Source of the DNA: Breoghania corrubedonensis
Lineage (GTDB): Bacteria > Pseudomonadota > Alphaproteobacteria > Rhizobiales > Stappiaceae
Assembly: GCF_003053845.1 (NCBI RefSeq)
Contig: NZ_QAYG01000003.1
Span: forward strand, 1 to 64,000
Direction: 5' to 3'
Length of the DNA stretch: 64,000 nucleotides
The translations under genes and the position numbers were made by a program. The notes beneath the pieces were generated by a model that saw nothing but the letters and a program-made list of their open reading frames with translations, did no database searches and was not told where the DNA came from. Positions 34,293 to 42,482 of the stretch are shown one piece after another; positions within the stretch are counted from its first letter, which is position 1; every line of letters begins with the position of its first letter.

Positions 34293-36056
34293 TCAGGCGG
34301 CGCGGATGGTGTTCAGGAAGCGATCGAGCTCGCGGGTCAGGATGCTCGACTGCTCGCCGATGCTCAGCACCGTGGCCTGAACCTGCTCGGCCGAGGCGCT
34401 GGAATCCGTCGCGCCCTGGCTGACGCTGGTGATATTGGTGGCGATATCGCTGGAACCGGCCGCCACCTCGTTGGCATTGCGCGCGATTTCGGCGGTGACG
34501 GCGTTCTGCTCCTCGACCGCCGAGGCGATGCCGGCGATCTGTTCGTCGATGGAGGCGATGGCCCTTGCCACGCTGACAATCGCTTCCGCCGTCATCTGCG
34601 AGCCCGACTGCATCTGCTGGATCTGGTTGCCGATGTCTTCCGTCGCCTGGCCGGTCTGCGAGGCGAGATTCTTCACCTCCGAGGCGACGATGGCGAAGCC
34701 CTTGCCGGCCTCGCCGGCCCGCGCCGCCTCGATGGTGGCGTTCAGCGCCAGAAGATTGGTTTGGGAGGCGATGTCCGAGATCAGCTTGACGACCTCGTCG
34801 ATCTTCGAGGCGGAAGCCGACAGGCCCTCGACGGTTTCGTTGGAATTGCGCGCCTGACTTGTCGATTCATCGGACAAGGCCAGCGCCTTGGTGACCTGGC
34901 GGCTGATCTCCTGGATGGAAGCCGACAGTTCCTCCGCCGCCGAGGCGACGGTCTGGACATTGTTCGAGGCCTGTTCGGAGGCGGCGGCCACGGCGGAGGC
35001 GCGTTCGCGCGTCAGCGAGGCGTTTTCGGCCATCTGGGTCGCGACCGTCGACAATTCCTCCACCGCCGCGGATAGCTGCATGGCGATCGCCTTGACGGTG
35101 TGTTCGAGCTCGTCGGCGAGCCGCAGCATCGCCGCGCGCTTTTCCTGCTCGATGCGCTCTTCTTCCTCCGCCGCTTCCCTCCGCAGTCGCTCCACCTCGA
35201 TCATGGTCGCCTTGAAGCTCTCGTAGGATCTGGCCAGCTGGCCGACCTCGTCGTCGCTGACGATGCTGACGGTGACGGAGGTATCGCCGCGCGACAGCGC
35301 GCCGAGCGCGTTGGAAACGCTCGTGAGCGGGCCGGAGATGCTGCGCCTTGCGAACAGAACGGCGATCGCCATGCCGAGCACGGCGGAGATCGCGGATATG
35401 CCGAGAAGCTGCCAGAATGCCGACTTTTCGTGCGCTTCGGCCGTCAAGGTGGCCTTCGCGGTGAAAGCGCGGATCGAGCCGAGGATATCGATGAGGCGGT
35501 TGTCCAGTGCCTCTTCCTCCGCCTCGATCGTGACGGCGAGCGCTTCGGCCTCCGCCTGGCGTCCCGCCTCGATCAGCACGGCGATCTCGTCCACATGCTT
35601 GTCGAACTCGGAATGCGCCGCCTTGATGTCATCGATCTGGTTGAGAACCGTCTGAAAAGCCGCGGCGTCCGCCTCGCCGTCGGAGTGCTGCAACGCCTTT
35701 TCGGCTATGGCCTTGGCGGCCGTGATGGCACGATCGACATCCTCGGCGAGCCTGGCAAAGGAGGCGCGCGTTTCCTTGTAGAGCTGCGCGGAATTCGGGG
35801 TCTTGATGTCTGCGAAGCGCAACATGCGCTCCAGCATGATGGCCTGCTCAAGCTGGCCCGTTGTCACCTGGTTGACGGTCTGCGTCAGCGGAATGTCGTT
35901 TTCGGCGATGCTCTCGATCTCCCCGCCGATCCGCGACATCTGGAAGATCGCGATGCCGGCGACCACGATCGTGAAGGCCGTGACGATCTCCACGATCAAC
36001 AGGATCTTGGCGGAAACCGATTTCAGCGCGAACCGCGAGGAAGGAGCGGCTTTCAT
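34293..36056 (-). CDS. Methyl-accepting chemotaxis protein
   Basis: A 587-residue receptor. Domain order: cytoplasmic N-terminus, first membrane helix ([20 protein letters not shown], about 20-40), a periplasmic four-helix-type sensor (about 41-215), second membrane helix ([20 protein letters not shown], about 218-237), HAMP domain ([25 protein letters not shown]), a coiled coil, and the signalling domain with the conserved hairpin [40 protein letters not shown]. No CheR-binding pentapeptide at the C-terminus (ends RFLNTIRAA). The ligand is not predictable. Monocistronic. Confidence 0.94.
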   Translation of the reverse strand: MKAAPSSRFALKSVSAKILLIVEIVTAFTIVVAGIAIFQMSRIGGEIESIAENDIPLTQTVNQVTTGQLEQAIMLERMLRFADIKTPNSAQLYKETRASFARLAEDVDRAITAAKAIAEKALQHSDGEADAAAFQTVLNQIDDIKAAHSEFDKHVDEIAVLIEAGRQAEAEALAVTIEAEEEALDNRLIDILGSIRAFTAKATLTAEAHEKSAFWQLLGISAISAVLGMAIAVLFARRSISGPLTSVSNALGALSRGDTSVTVSIVSDDEVGQLARSYESFKATMIEVERLRREAAEEEERIEQEKRAAMLRLADELEHTVKAIAMQLSAAVEELSTVATQMAENASLTRERASAVAAASEQASNNVQTVASAAEELSASIQEISRQVTKALALSDESTSQARNSNETVEGLSASASKIDEVVKLISDIASQTNLLALNATIEAARAGEAGKGFAIVASEVKNLASQTGQATEDIGNQIQQMQSGSQMTAEAIVSVARAIASIDEQIAGIASAVEEQNAVTAEIARNANEVAAGSSDIATNITSVSQGATDSSASAEQVQATVLSIGEQSSILTRELDRFLNTIRAA

Positions 36057-36430
36057 CGACGCCCCCCGATCGACAGGAACGGACCATGTTCGAAGCGATG
36101 TGATGAAGGATAGCTGAGGCCATTCGCGGATACTGGGGAGACGGGAGAAAAGCGAGACTTAATAAGCATATCTTGTAACATCGCACATGGTTTCACGGTG
36201 AAGTGAAAATAGTATTCGCCTGTTAAATTGTCGTAAATCGAAATGGACGGAGGGGGTATTACGTAGCGGAGAAAGGTCGAAGGCCAAAAGGGAGAGAGCG
36301 TGGTGCCATCGCGAAGTTGATTGACATAATAAATATATGCGGGCACGCGCCCGCCGCTCCAAAGGCCCGGCGCGAGGATGCGTCCATGGTCCTTGCGCCG
36401 GGCCTTCAGGTTTGCTTGTCGGCGGGCCGA
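36057..36430. other. Intergenic region: chemoreceptor promoter and terminator
   Basis: A 374 bp gap between two minus-strand genes. An AT-rich part (about 36160-36345) likely holds the chemoreceptor promoter; the part next to 36431 is the downstream terminator of the ferredoxin-like gene. No additional gene seen. Confidence 0.5.
36362..36406 (-). terminator. Terminator of the 4Fe-4S protein gene
   Basis: Perfect 12 bp inverted repeat AAGGCCCGGCGC (36362-36373) and GCGCCGGGCCTT (36395-36406) with a 21 nt loop, starting 25 bp beyond the stop codon of the minus-strand gene; a short T-run follows on that strand. Confidence 0.7.
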
Positions 36431-38476
36431 TCAGTGCCTCTTCAGGAAGTCTTCGATCGTCAGGCCCGCCTTGTCCGCCTCGAGATATTCGGCGGTCGTG
36501 CGCGGGCGGGGACGTTCGCCCATGCGCATCGGGCTGTCCGGCATCGCCCATTGCGCGGAAACCCGGCAATCGTCGCACATGCGGATCAGGTTGATCTGAT
36601 CGGCGGAGCGGTACATCCAGTGATTGCCGGAGAGCTTTTCCGCGATACGGTTGATGGTCGATTGCGTGCCGAACGGCTTGCCGCAGGAAATGCAGGTGGC
36701 CGGCTTCTCCTCGTTGAGGATACGCGCGCTCATCGCCTCCGCGCCGAGATCATAGCGCGGTTCCAGCGAGATGACCTTTTCCGGGCAGGTATCGGCGCAT
36801 AGCCCGCACTGAACACAGGCGGCTTCCGTGAAGCGCACCTGCGGCCGCTCGGGATTGTCGGAAAGCGCGCCCATCGGGCAGGCCGCGACGCAGGACAGGC
36901 ACAGCGTGCAGCCGTCCGTGTCGATGGAAATCCGACCATAGGGCGCGCCGGCGGGCAACGCGATGACGTCCGCCGCCGCATCGCCCGTTGCCCGCAGCTC
37001 GCCGATGACGGCGCGTGCCACGTCGCGCTTGCCGCCGAAGGCCGCGATGCGACGCGGTTCACCGCGCCCGGGCTTTGCCTTGAGCCGGTAGAGCTCGTCC
37101 TCCACCGCGTCCGGATCGGCCACCTCCAGCACATGGAAACGTCCTTCCGCCTCGTGGCCGAGGCCTGAAAGCAGCGCCTCGGCGAGCGCGATCTGGCTTT
37201 CCAGCGGCGGCAGCTCGTCCGATTTCTGCGGATTGGCGAGCCACACGACATCTTGGGCGCCGGCCAGAATGGCGGCCAGCATCACCTCGTGGCCGGTGTG
37301 GAAGACCGAATGAAGGCCGACCGGCAGCACGTTGGCGGGCAGGCCGCGCCCCATGCGCGCCATCGTCGCGATCATCTCGTCACCGTAAGTCTCGTCGTGC
37401 AGCAGCAGGACCGGGCGCTTGCCGCCGGCGCGCGCATAGGCGGCGATGAGCGTCTGCAACCGGCCGACGAGGTCCGCCCGGCGCGGGTAGGCGTAGGAAA
37501 CCGCGCCCGTGGGACATGCGGCGGCGCACGATCCGCAGCCCGCGCAGATGCCGTGATCGTAGAAGACCGTGTCGCCGGCGTCGGAAATCGCACCGGCCGG
37601 GCAGACGTCGAGACAATTGGTGCAGCCGGTGCGGCCCGAGCGCGAATGGGCGCAGATGCTGGCGTCATAGGAGACGTAGAGCGGCTTTTCGAAGGTGCCG
37701 ACCATTTCACCTGCTTCGAACAGCACGCGGGCGACCGCCGCCGGGTCCTTCGGATCGGCGCGGAAATAGCCGTCGCGCTTTTCAAAGCCGGTGACGAGCG
37801 GGGTGCCGCCGGAAATGTCGACGATGACGGCGCAGTCCGATTTCGCGCCGTCGCGCGCCATCATGAATTGCGGCTCGGTGCGCGCCGATGGCAGAATCGG
37901 GGCATAGGAATCGACGGTGACGTCGAACTGGCCGAGTGAGCCGGAAACCGAACGGATGCGGCCGCGATAGACCGCGACGTCCATCACCGAGGGCAAAACC
38001 ATGTCGGCCGCATCGCTCAAAAGAAGCGTGACCGACAACCGGGCATTGAGCATGCGCGCGGCATCGAGCGCCTGCTGGCCCGCGCCGTAGACGAGGCAGA
38101 GGCCGGAACTCTCGATGGTCTTCAGCCCCGTGGGCTCCGGCTCCAGCACGGCTTCCTCGATGAGGGCCGCGATCTTTGCGTGCGGGTCCTGGCCCTTCGC
38201 TGTCCAGCCGGCGCGCTCGCGGATGTTGAAGAAGGACACGCGTTCGTCGGCACCGGCATCCTCCGCGATTTCGGAAAACAGCGGCGCCTCCTGCGTACAG
38301 GCGACGAGGATCGGCTCGTCACCGGCGAGCGCGCTCTCGAAGGCCGCCATGCCGGTTCGGCACAGGTGCCGGTGGATGGTCGGCGTGCCGTCCTCGCCCA
38401 CGGCAAGCCGCCGCGCATCCAGATCCATCGTTTCTTCGCAGTTGCAGACAAGGACTTTGCGGCCCTGAACCTTCAT
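36431..38476 (-). CDS. Multi-cluster 4Fe-4S ferredoxin-type protein of formate dehydrogenase loci
   Basis: A 681-residue cytoplasmic protein. Residues 275-292 and 311-325 bind two 4Fe-4S clusters (CAHSRSGRTGCTNCLDVCP, CAGCGSCAAACP); a second ferredoxin domain lies at 523-565 (CTLCLSCVAACP, CVQCGLCADTCP); a CISCG plus CDDC pair at 595-637 looks like an additional metal site. The N-terminus (VLVCNCEETMDLD) and ACTQEAPLF resemble HdrA-related iron-sulfur proteins. No hydrophobic anchor or signal. Homologues occur next to DUF3305/DUF3306 and formate dehydrogenase genes, so it probably supports biogenesis or electron supply to the enzyme. It is divergent from DUF3305. Confidence 0.88.
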   Translation of the reverse strand: MKVQGRKVLVCNCEETMDLDARRLAVGEDGTPTIHRHLCRTGMAAFESALAGDEPILVACTQEAPLFSEIAEDAGADERVSFFNIRERAGWTAKGQDPHAKIAALIEEAVLEPEPTGLKTIESSGLCLVYGAGQQALDAARMLNARLSVTLLLSDAADMVLPSVMDVAVYRGRIRSVSGSLGQFDVTVDSYAPILPSARTEPQFMMARDGAKSDCAVIVDISGGTPLVTGFEKRDGYFRADPKDPAAVARVLFEAGEMVGTFEKPLYVSYDASICAHSRSGRTGCTNCLDVCPAGAISDAGDTVFYDHGICAGCGSCAAACPTGAVSYAYPRRADLVGRLQTLIAAYARAGGKRPVLLLHDETYGDEMIATMARMGRGLPANVLPVGLHSVFHTGHEVMLAAILAGAQDVVWLANPQKSDELPPLESQIALAEALLSGLGHEAEGRFHVLEVADPDAVEDELYRLKAKPGRGEPRRIAAFGGKRDVARAVIGELRATGDAAADVIALPAGAPYGRISIDTDGCTLCLSCVAACPMGALSDNPERPQVRFTEAACVQCGLCADTCPEKVISLEPRYDLGAEAMSARILNEEKPATCISCGKPFGTQSTINRIAEKLSGNHWMYRSADQINLIRMCDDCRVSAQWAMPDSPMRMGERPRPRTTAEYLEADKAGLTIEDFLKRH

Positions 38477-38639
38477 CGCGTCTTCCCCTCCGGCCCTTGC
38501 GTGTCGCTGGGTGCCGATGCTTCACGCGCATACGACCTCTTTTTTCCCTTATGGAAGTTTTAGGCAGGTCTGCCAGCATTGCCAACTATTTCGCGAGGGT
38601 TAGTATTGTCTGCAACCGGGTAAGCCATGCGGGGATACG

Positions 38640-39236
38640 TTGGAACACGAGAAAGCCGAGGGTCTGAAGGCCGAGATTTCCATTCCTGTCGCCGCGATCG
38701 TGGAGCGTCGGCGTGTCGATCACCCCTGGGCGGAGTGGTCGTGGCGTCCTGTGGCCGCCGTCGTCGAGCCGCCGCCGATGGAGGACTGGCACCCGATGGT
38801 GAGCGAAGGCACCACCACGCGCTTTCACGCCGGCACAAAGAACGTGACGCTGCACAGGAAGCTGGTGGAGGCCTATCGCATCAATCTGGCGCTGGAGGTG
38901 CCCAGCCTGTGGATCATGCTCGATGCGGCCGACCCCGGCGCGGCCCAGCCGTGGGAACTCTCCATCATCACCGCCTGTCCCTATGACGCGCAGGATCTCG
39001 CCGACAGCGGCGAGGGCATTCTGGAGCAGGTCCCGATGCCGGAAGATCTGGTCGCGCTGCTGGTGGAATTCGTCCGCGCCCATCCGCTGCCGGAGGAATT
39101 CAGGAAACGGCGGCGTGACGAGGTGAAAGTGGAAGACCTGAAATTCGGCAAGGAACCGATCTTCGCGCGCGGACCGGGCGCCCCCAGGCCCGTGGAGGGC
39201 GGACCCTCGGCCGACGACGAGGGGTGCAATGGCTGA
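38640..39236 (+). CDS. DUF3305 domain protein
   Basis: A 198-residue protein of the DUF3305 family, recognised from ISIPVAAIVERRRVDHPWAEWSWRPVAAV and the RKLVEAYRINLALEVPSLWIML segment. Function unknown; always found beside DUF3306 and formate dehydrogenase genes. A TTG start at 38640 with GGGGA five bases upstream is taken; no ATG fits the frame. Its stop overlaps the DUF3306 ATG by 8 bp (ATGGCTGA). Divergent from the multi-cluster ferredoxin-like gene, with a 163 bp shared promoter region. Confidence 0.85.
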   Translation: MEHEKAEGLKAEISIPVAAIVERRRVDHPWAEWSWRPVAAVVEPPPMEDWHPMVSEGTTTRFHAGTKNVTLHRKLVEAYRINLALEVPSLWIMLDAADPGAAQPWELSIITACPYDAQDLADSGEGILEQVPMPEDLVALLVEFVRAHPLPEEFRKRRRDEVKVEDLKFGKEPIFARGPGAPRPVEGGPSADDEGCNG

Positions 39237-39951
39237 GGAGCGCTTCCTCTCGCGCTGGGCCCGGCGCAAGAACGCCGCCGCCGTCGGTGCGGCGGACGGG
39301 GATGCCGTGCCAGACGAGGGTGCCGTGGCGCAGGTCGCGCCCGATCCCTGTCCCGCCGATCCCTGTCCCGCCGATCCTGGCTGCGCAGCGCCGGAGGTGC
39401 CGGACGCGTCTGTCGAAACCGCGCCCGATGAGGAGGAGCTTGCGGCCAACCGTCTTGCCGCCGAAGCGGTGAATCTGGAAACGATCGGCCCTGCGACGGA
39501 CATGAGCGTCTTCCTCAAGAAGGGCGTACCCGCCGCACTGAAGGCTGTGGCGCTGCGCCGGCTGTGGACGTCCGATCCGGTCTATGCCTGCGTCGATGGG
39601 CTGAACGATTACGACACCGATTTCACCGGCAAGGCGGAGGCGCTGAAGACGGTCGCGACCCGCTGGCAGATCGGCAAGGGGTTTGCCAAGGCGGGCGATG
39701 GCGCGCCGGAAGGGGGCGGCGAGGCGACCGAGTGTGTGGGGGAGGCTTTGCCGCCGGAGGATGTCGCGCTTGCCGGTGAGCCTGAAGCGGCCTTGGCCGA
39801 AAGCCCCGAAGACGCGTCGTCGCGCGACGAGAGCCGGGACGAGGCCACGGGCGAGCCGGAAGAAGGTGCCGCACCGCCGCGCCGCGTCGCGTCGCGCCGG
39901 CGCATGACATTCGACATCCCGCAAGACGCCTCCGGCGACGCAGAGGGGTGA
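39229..39951 (+). CDS. DUF3306 domain protein, copy b
   Basis: A 240-residue DUF3306 protein: RFLSRWARRKNAAA start, variable acidic linker with a CPADPCPADPGCA repeat, core IGPATDMSVFLKKGVPAALKAVALRRLWTSDPVYACVDGLNDYDTDFT (about 85-132), then a long low-complexity Glu/Ala-rich tail. The core is clearly homologous to the copy at 18077, with the same DGLNDYDTD ending, but the linker and tail are unrelated. This copy is in the standard DUF3305-DUF3306 arrangement. Confidence 0.85.
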   Translation: MAEERFLSRWARRKNAAAVGAADGDAVPDEGAVAQVAPDPCPADPCPADPGCAAPEVPDASVETAPDEEELAANRLAAEAVNLETIGPATDMSVFLKKGVPAALKAVALRRLWTSDPVYACVDGLNDYDTDFTGKAEALKTVATRWQIGKGFAKAGDGAPEGGGEATECVGEALPPEDVALAGEPEAALAESPEDASSRDESRDEATGEPEEGAAPPRRVASRRRMTFDIPQDASGDAEG

Positions 39952-40033
39952 GGCGCGCCTGTCATTCTGTTTTCATGTGAGCGGCGCGGCGCGAAGGCAC
40001 GGCGAACGTGTGGCCTCTATTGAGGCAGGTCCC

Positions 40034-40687
40034 TCAGGCCGCCTTTTCCGCCGCGAGCTTCAGGCCGAAGCCGATGAAGATGGCGCCGCTGGCGCGGTTG
40101 ATCCACTTGCCCGCGCGCTCGAACCCGGCGCGCATCTTCGGCACGGTGAGAAAGTACGAGACGCCCACGAACCAGGCGATCAGGCAGCTCGCCATGACGA
40201 GGCCGTAGCCGGCCTTGACGAGGGCCGGGGTCTCGTGGCTGATCAGCGTGGAGAAGATCGACAGGAAGAAGAACACCGGCTTGGGATTCAGCGCATTGGC
40301 GAGGAAGCCGAGCAGGAACGCCTTGCGGGCGCTCTGGCGCGTGTGGCGGGCGTCGTCCGGCGTGCTGACGGCGATCACCGTCGGTCCGGCCCTCAGCGAC
40401 TGGATGCCGATATAGATGAGGTAGGCGACGCCCAGCCACTTGATGACGTTGAACAGCAGGATCGACTTGGAAATGATCAGGCCGAGCCCGAGGATCGTGT
40501 AGGTGACGTGAAACAGCAGCGACGTGCCGATGCCGAAACTCGTCAGGATGGCTTCGCGGCGACCGTGCAGCACGGCCTGGCGCATCACCATGGCCGTATC
40601 GGCGCCGGGCGCGACGATGGCGAAGGAAAACACCGCCATCAGCGAGGCGAGTTCGATCAGGTAGGTGTGCACGCGGGCTGGCTCCAT
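40034..40687 (-). CDS. LysE/RhtB-family amino acid exporter
   Basis: A 217-residue, six-helix exporter. VAPGADTAMVMRQAVLHGRREAILTSFGIGTSL at residues about 25-57 is the family signature region, and AFLLGFLANALNPKPVFFFLSIF is the second conserved block. Exports an amino acid or related compound; substrate unknown. Stands alone. Confidence 0.92.
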   Translation of the reverse strand: MEPARVHTYLIELASLMAVFSFAIVAPGADTAMVMRQAVLHGRREAILTSFGIGTSLLFHVTYTILGLGLIISKSILLFNVIKWLGVAYLIYIGIQSLRAGPTVIAVSTPDDARHTRQSARKAFLLGFLANALNPKPVFFFLSIFSTLISHETPALVKAGYGLVMASCLIAWFVGVSYFLTVPKMRAGFERAGKWINRASGAIFIGFGLKLAAEKAA

Positions 40688-40899
40688 TCCCTATGGTGTC
40701 GCGCGAGTTTAGAACGCGGCGCGCCGCAAGGAAAGACGGAACGCAAGGGCGCAGCGGAAGGGCGCGGGCGGTTGTGTCTTGACTGCGATTTCACGTTTGA
40801 TAGCGTCGCAGGCGATCCGTACGTTCATTTGAACTGTTCTTCCGGCCTGTTTGAAGAAAATCCGTTTTACCTGTCCTTTTGAAATTGAAAGGAAGCCCT

Positions 40900-41397
40900 A
40901 TGGCGGACGATAGCGTCCTTCGTTCCCCTGGCGAAAACCAACCCGGTGAGGCGACGGCCCCCAAGGAGGCCGGCGGCAGCGAGGCGGGCGGCAGCGAAGC
41001 TGGCCTTAGCCACGTCACCACCGACAAGATCCGCTATGCCGACACAGACCGGCAGGGGCATGTCAACAACGCCGTGTTTTCGACGTTCCTGGAAACCGGA
41101 CGGGTGGAAATTCTCTATGATGCGCGGGCGCGCAAGCATTGCCACGGCGCCTCGTTCGTCATCGCCACGCTGAGCCTCGAATATCTGAGCTCGCTGTTCT
41201 GGCCGGGCACGGTGACCATCGAGACGAAGATCGCGCGGATCGGCACGAGTTCGATCGAGCTTTCGCAAAAGGTCTCGCAGGACGGCACTCTGGCGGCAAC
41301 CGGCAGGACCGTCATCGTCCAGGTCGACAATGCCACGGAAAAGGCGAAGCCGCTTTCGAGCGGAATGAGAGAGTTTCTCGCCCGCTATCAGGACTGA
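40900..41397 (+). CDS. Hotdog-fold acyl-CoA thioesterase (4HBT family)
   Basis: A 165-residue thioesterase. The motif IRYADTDRQGHVNNAVFSTFLETGR is the 4-hydroxybenzoyl-CoA thioesterase signature with the catalytic Asp of DxxGHVNN. A Gly/Glu/Ala-rich N-terminal 45 residues (KEAGGSEAGGSEAG) precede the fold. The ATG at 40900 has AAAGGA upstream. Substrate unknown. Confidence 0.9.
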   Translation: MADDSVLRSPGENQPGEATAPKEAGGSEAGGSEAGLSHVTTDKIRYADTDRQGHVNNAVFSTFLETGRVEILYDARARKHCHGASFVIATLSLEYLSSLFWPGTVTIETKIARIGTSSIELSQKVSQDGTLAATGRTVIVQVDNATEKAKPLSSGMREFLARYQD

Positions 41398-41437
41398 ATG
41401 GCGCGAAAGACGTTGCGTGGCGGGACAAGCGAAAAAA

Positions 41438-41464
41438 GCCGCGGGCTCCGGTGGAACCCGCGGC
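41438..41464 (-). terminator. Intrinsic terminator between convergent thioesterase and L,D-transpeptidase genes
   Basis: Stem GCCGCGGG/CCCGCGGC with an 11 nt loop, flanked on the minus strand by a run of six T, forming a standard terminator for the L,D-transpeptidase gene; it may also stop the opposite thioesterase transcript. Confidence 0.85.
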
Positions 41465-41487
41465 CTTGATGTGAAACGTGTTGCGGT

Positions 41488-42084
41488 TCAGCGCTTGACG
41501 ATGACCTTGGCGCCGACATCGACGCGGTCGTAAAGGTCGATGACGTCCTCGTTGGCCATGCGGATACAGCCCGACGAGACGGCCTGACCGATGGTCCAGG
41601 GCTCGTTGGAGCCGTGGATGCGGTAGAGCGAGGAACCCAGATACATGGCGCGCGCGCCCAGCGGATTGTTCGGCCCGCCTTCCATGTAGGACGGCAGCTT
41701 GCGGCCCTTGCGGCGCTCGCGCGCGACCATCTGCGGCGGCGGGGTCCAGCCCGGCCATTCCGCCTTGCGGGAGATGTGCTTGGTGCCCGCCCACTGGAAG
41801 CCCTCGCGGCCCACGCCGATGCCGTACTTCATGGCCCGCCCGCCCGACATCACGTAATAGAGCCGGCGCTCGCCGGTATCGATGATGACGGTGCCCGGTG
41901 CCTGGCCGCCATCATAGGAGACGACCTTCTTGTCGATCGGCGACTTGCCGCTGTGCGCGCCCGGGCCGATCTTCATCCACGTCTTCGTTGCCGGATCGAA
42001 GACCTTCGTGTTTGCCGTTGCCGACGTCGCTGCCGCAGTGCCGGCGACCAGTACGGCCGCTGCTATCGTGAGAAGCTTTCGCAT
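41488..42084 (-). CDS. L,D-transpeptidase (YkuD family)
   Basis: A 198-residue exported enzyme that forms 3-3 peptidoglycan cross-links or attaches proteins to peptidoglycan. Signal peptide LLTIAAAVLVAGTAAATSATA (residues about 4-24). The catalytic region is IHGSNEPWTIGQAVSSGCIRMAN with the active-site Cys in SSGCIR. GRREGFQWAG-like segment (VGREGFQWAGT) and SYMEGGPNNPLGARAMYL are typical of the alphaproteobacterial subgroup. Confidence 0.94.
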   Translation of the reverse strand: MRKLLTIAAAVLVAGTAAATSATANTKVFDPATKTWMKIGPGAHSGKSPIDKKVVSYDGGQAPGTVIIDTGERRLYYVMSGGRAMKYGIGVGREGFQWAGTKHISRKAEWPGWTPPPQMVARERRKGRKLPSYMEGGPNNPLGARAMYLGSSLYRIHGSNEPWTIGQAVSSGCIRMANEDVIDLYDRVDVGAKVIVKR

Positions 42085-42482
42085 TCCCGATCCCTTCGAA
42101 TGCCTCAGTTCATATTCCGTACCGAAAGGCGGGCGATGCTGCCGCCATCCGGCGATCCAAAGTCTCTCGTCTGCCCGCCCGGCCCGGCGGCGTGTGCCGG
42201 AACGCCGGGCTCATCAAGGAACGCGCGCGGTTCGCCACGGCGCTCCCACAAGGATCCGGAAGGGTTGGACCTGCAGGGACGAGCCGCAAGAACGCCGATA
42301 CACAGCCCTGCGAATACGCTGACGATAGGAAACGCAGGGTTGCATTCTTGTTAACGTTGCGGCCCCGAGGCAAGCCGTGACCCGGATCACGGACGGTCGG
42401 TTTTGACGAAACTGTCCGGTTGTTGTCCGCCCGCAACAAGGGGAAAAATACGTAGTGGCGGCGCCTCCTGCGACCCCGGGTG
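42085..42482. other. Intergenic region upstream of the L,D-transpeptidase
   Basis: A 398 bp gap. The only feature is an inverted repeat CCGTGA-N6-TCACGG at 42375-42392, similar in form to CRP/FNR-family sites (TGTGA-N6-TCACA). No gene supported. Confidence 0.4.

Noticed and set aside
39349-39380. CPADPCPADPGCA repeat in DUF3306b as a metal site
   Set aside because: It lies in a low-complexity linker absent from the other DUF3306 protein; more likely a slipped-strand repeat (CCCGATCCCTGTCCCG units).
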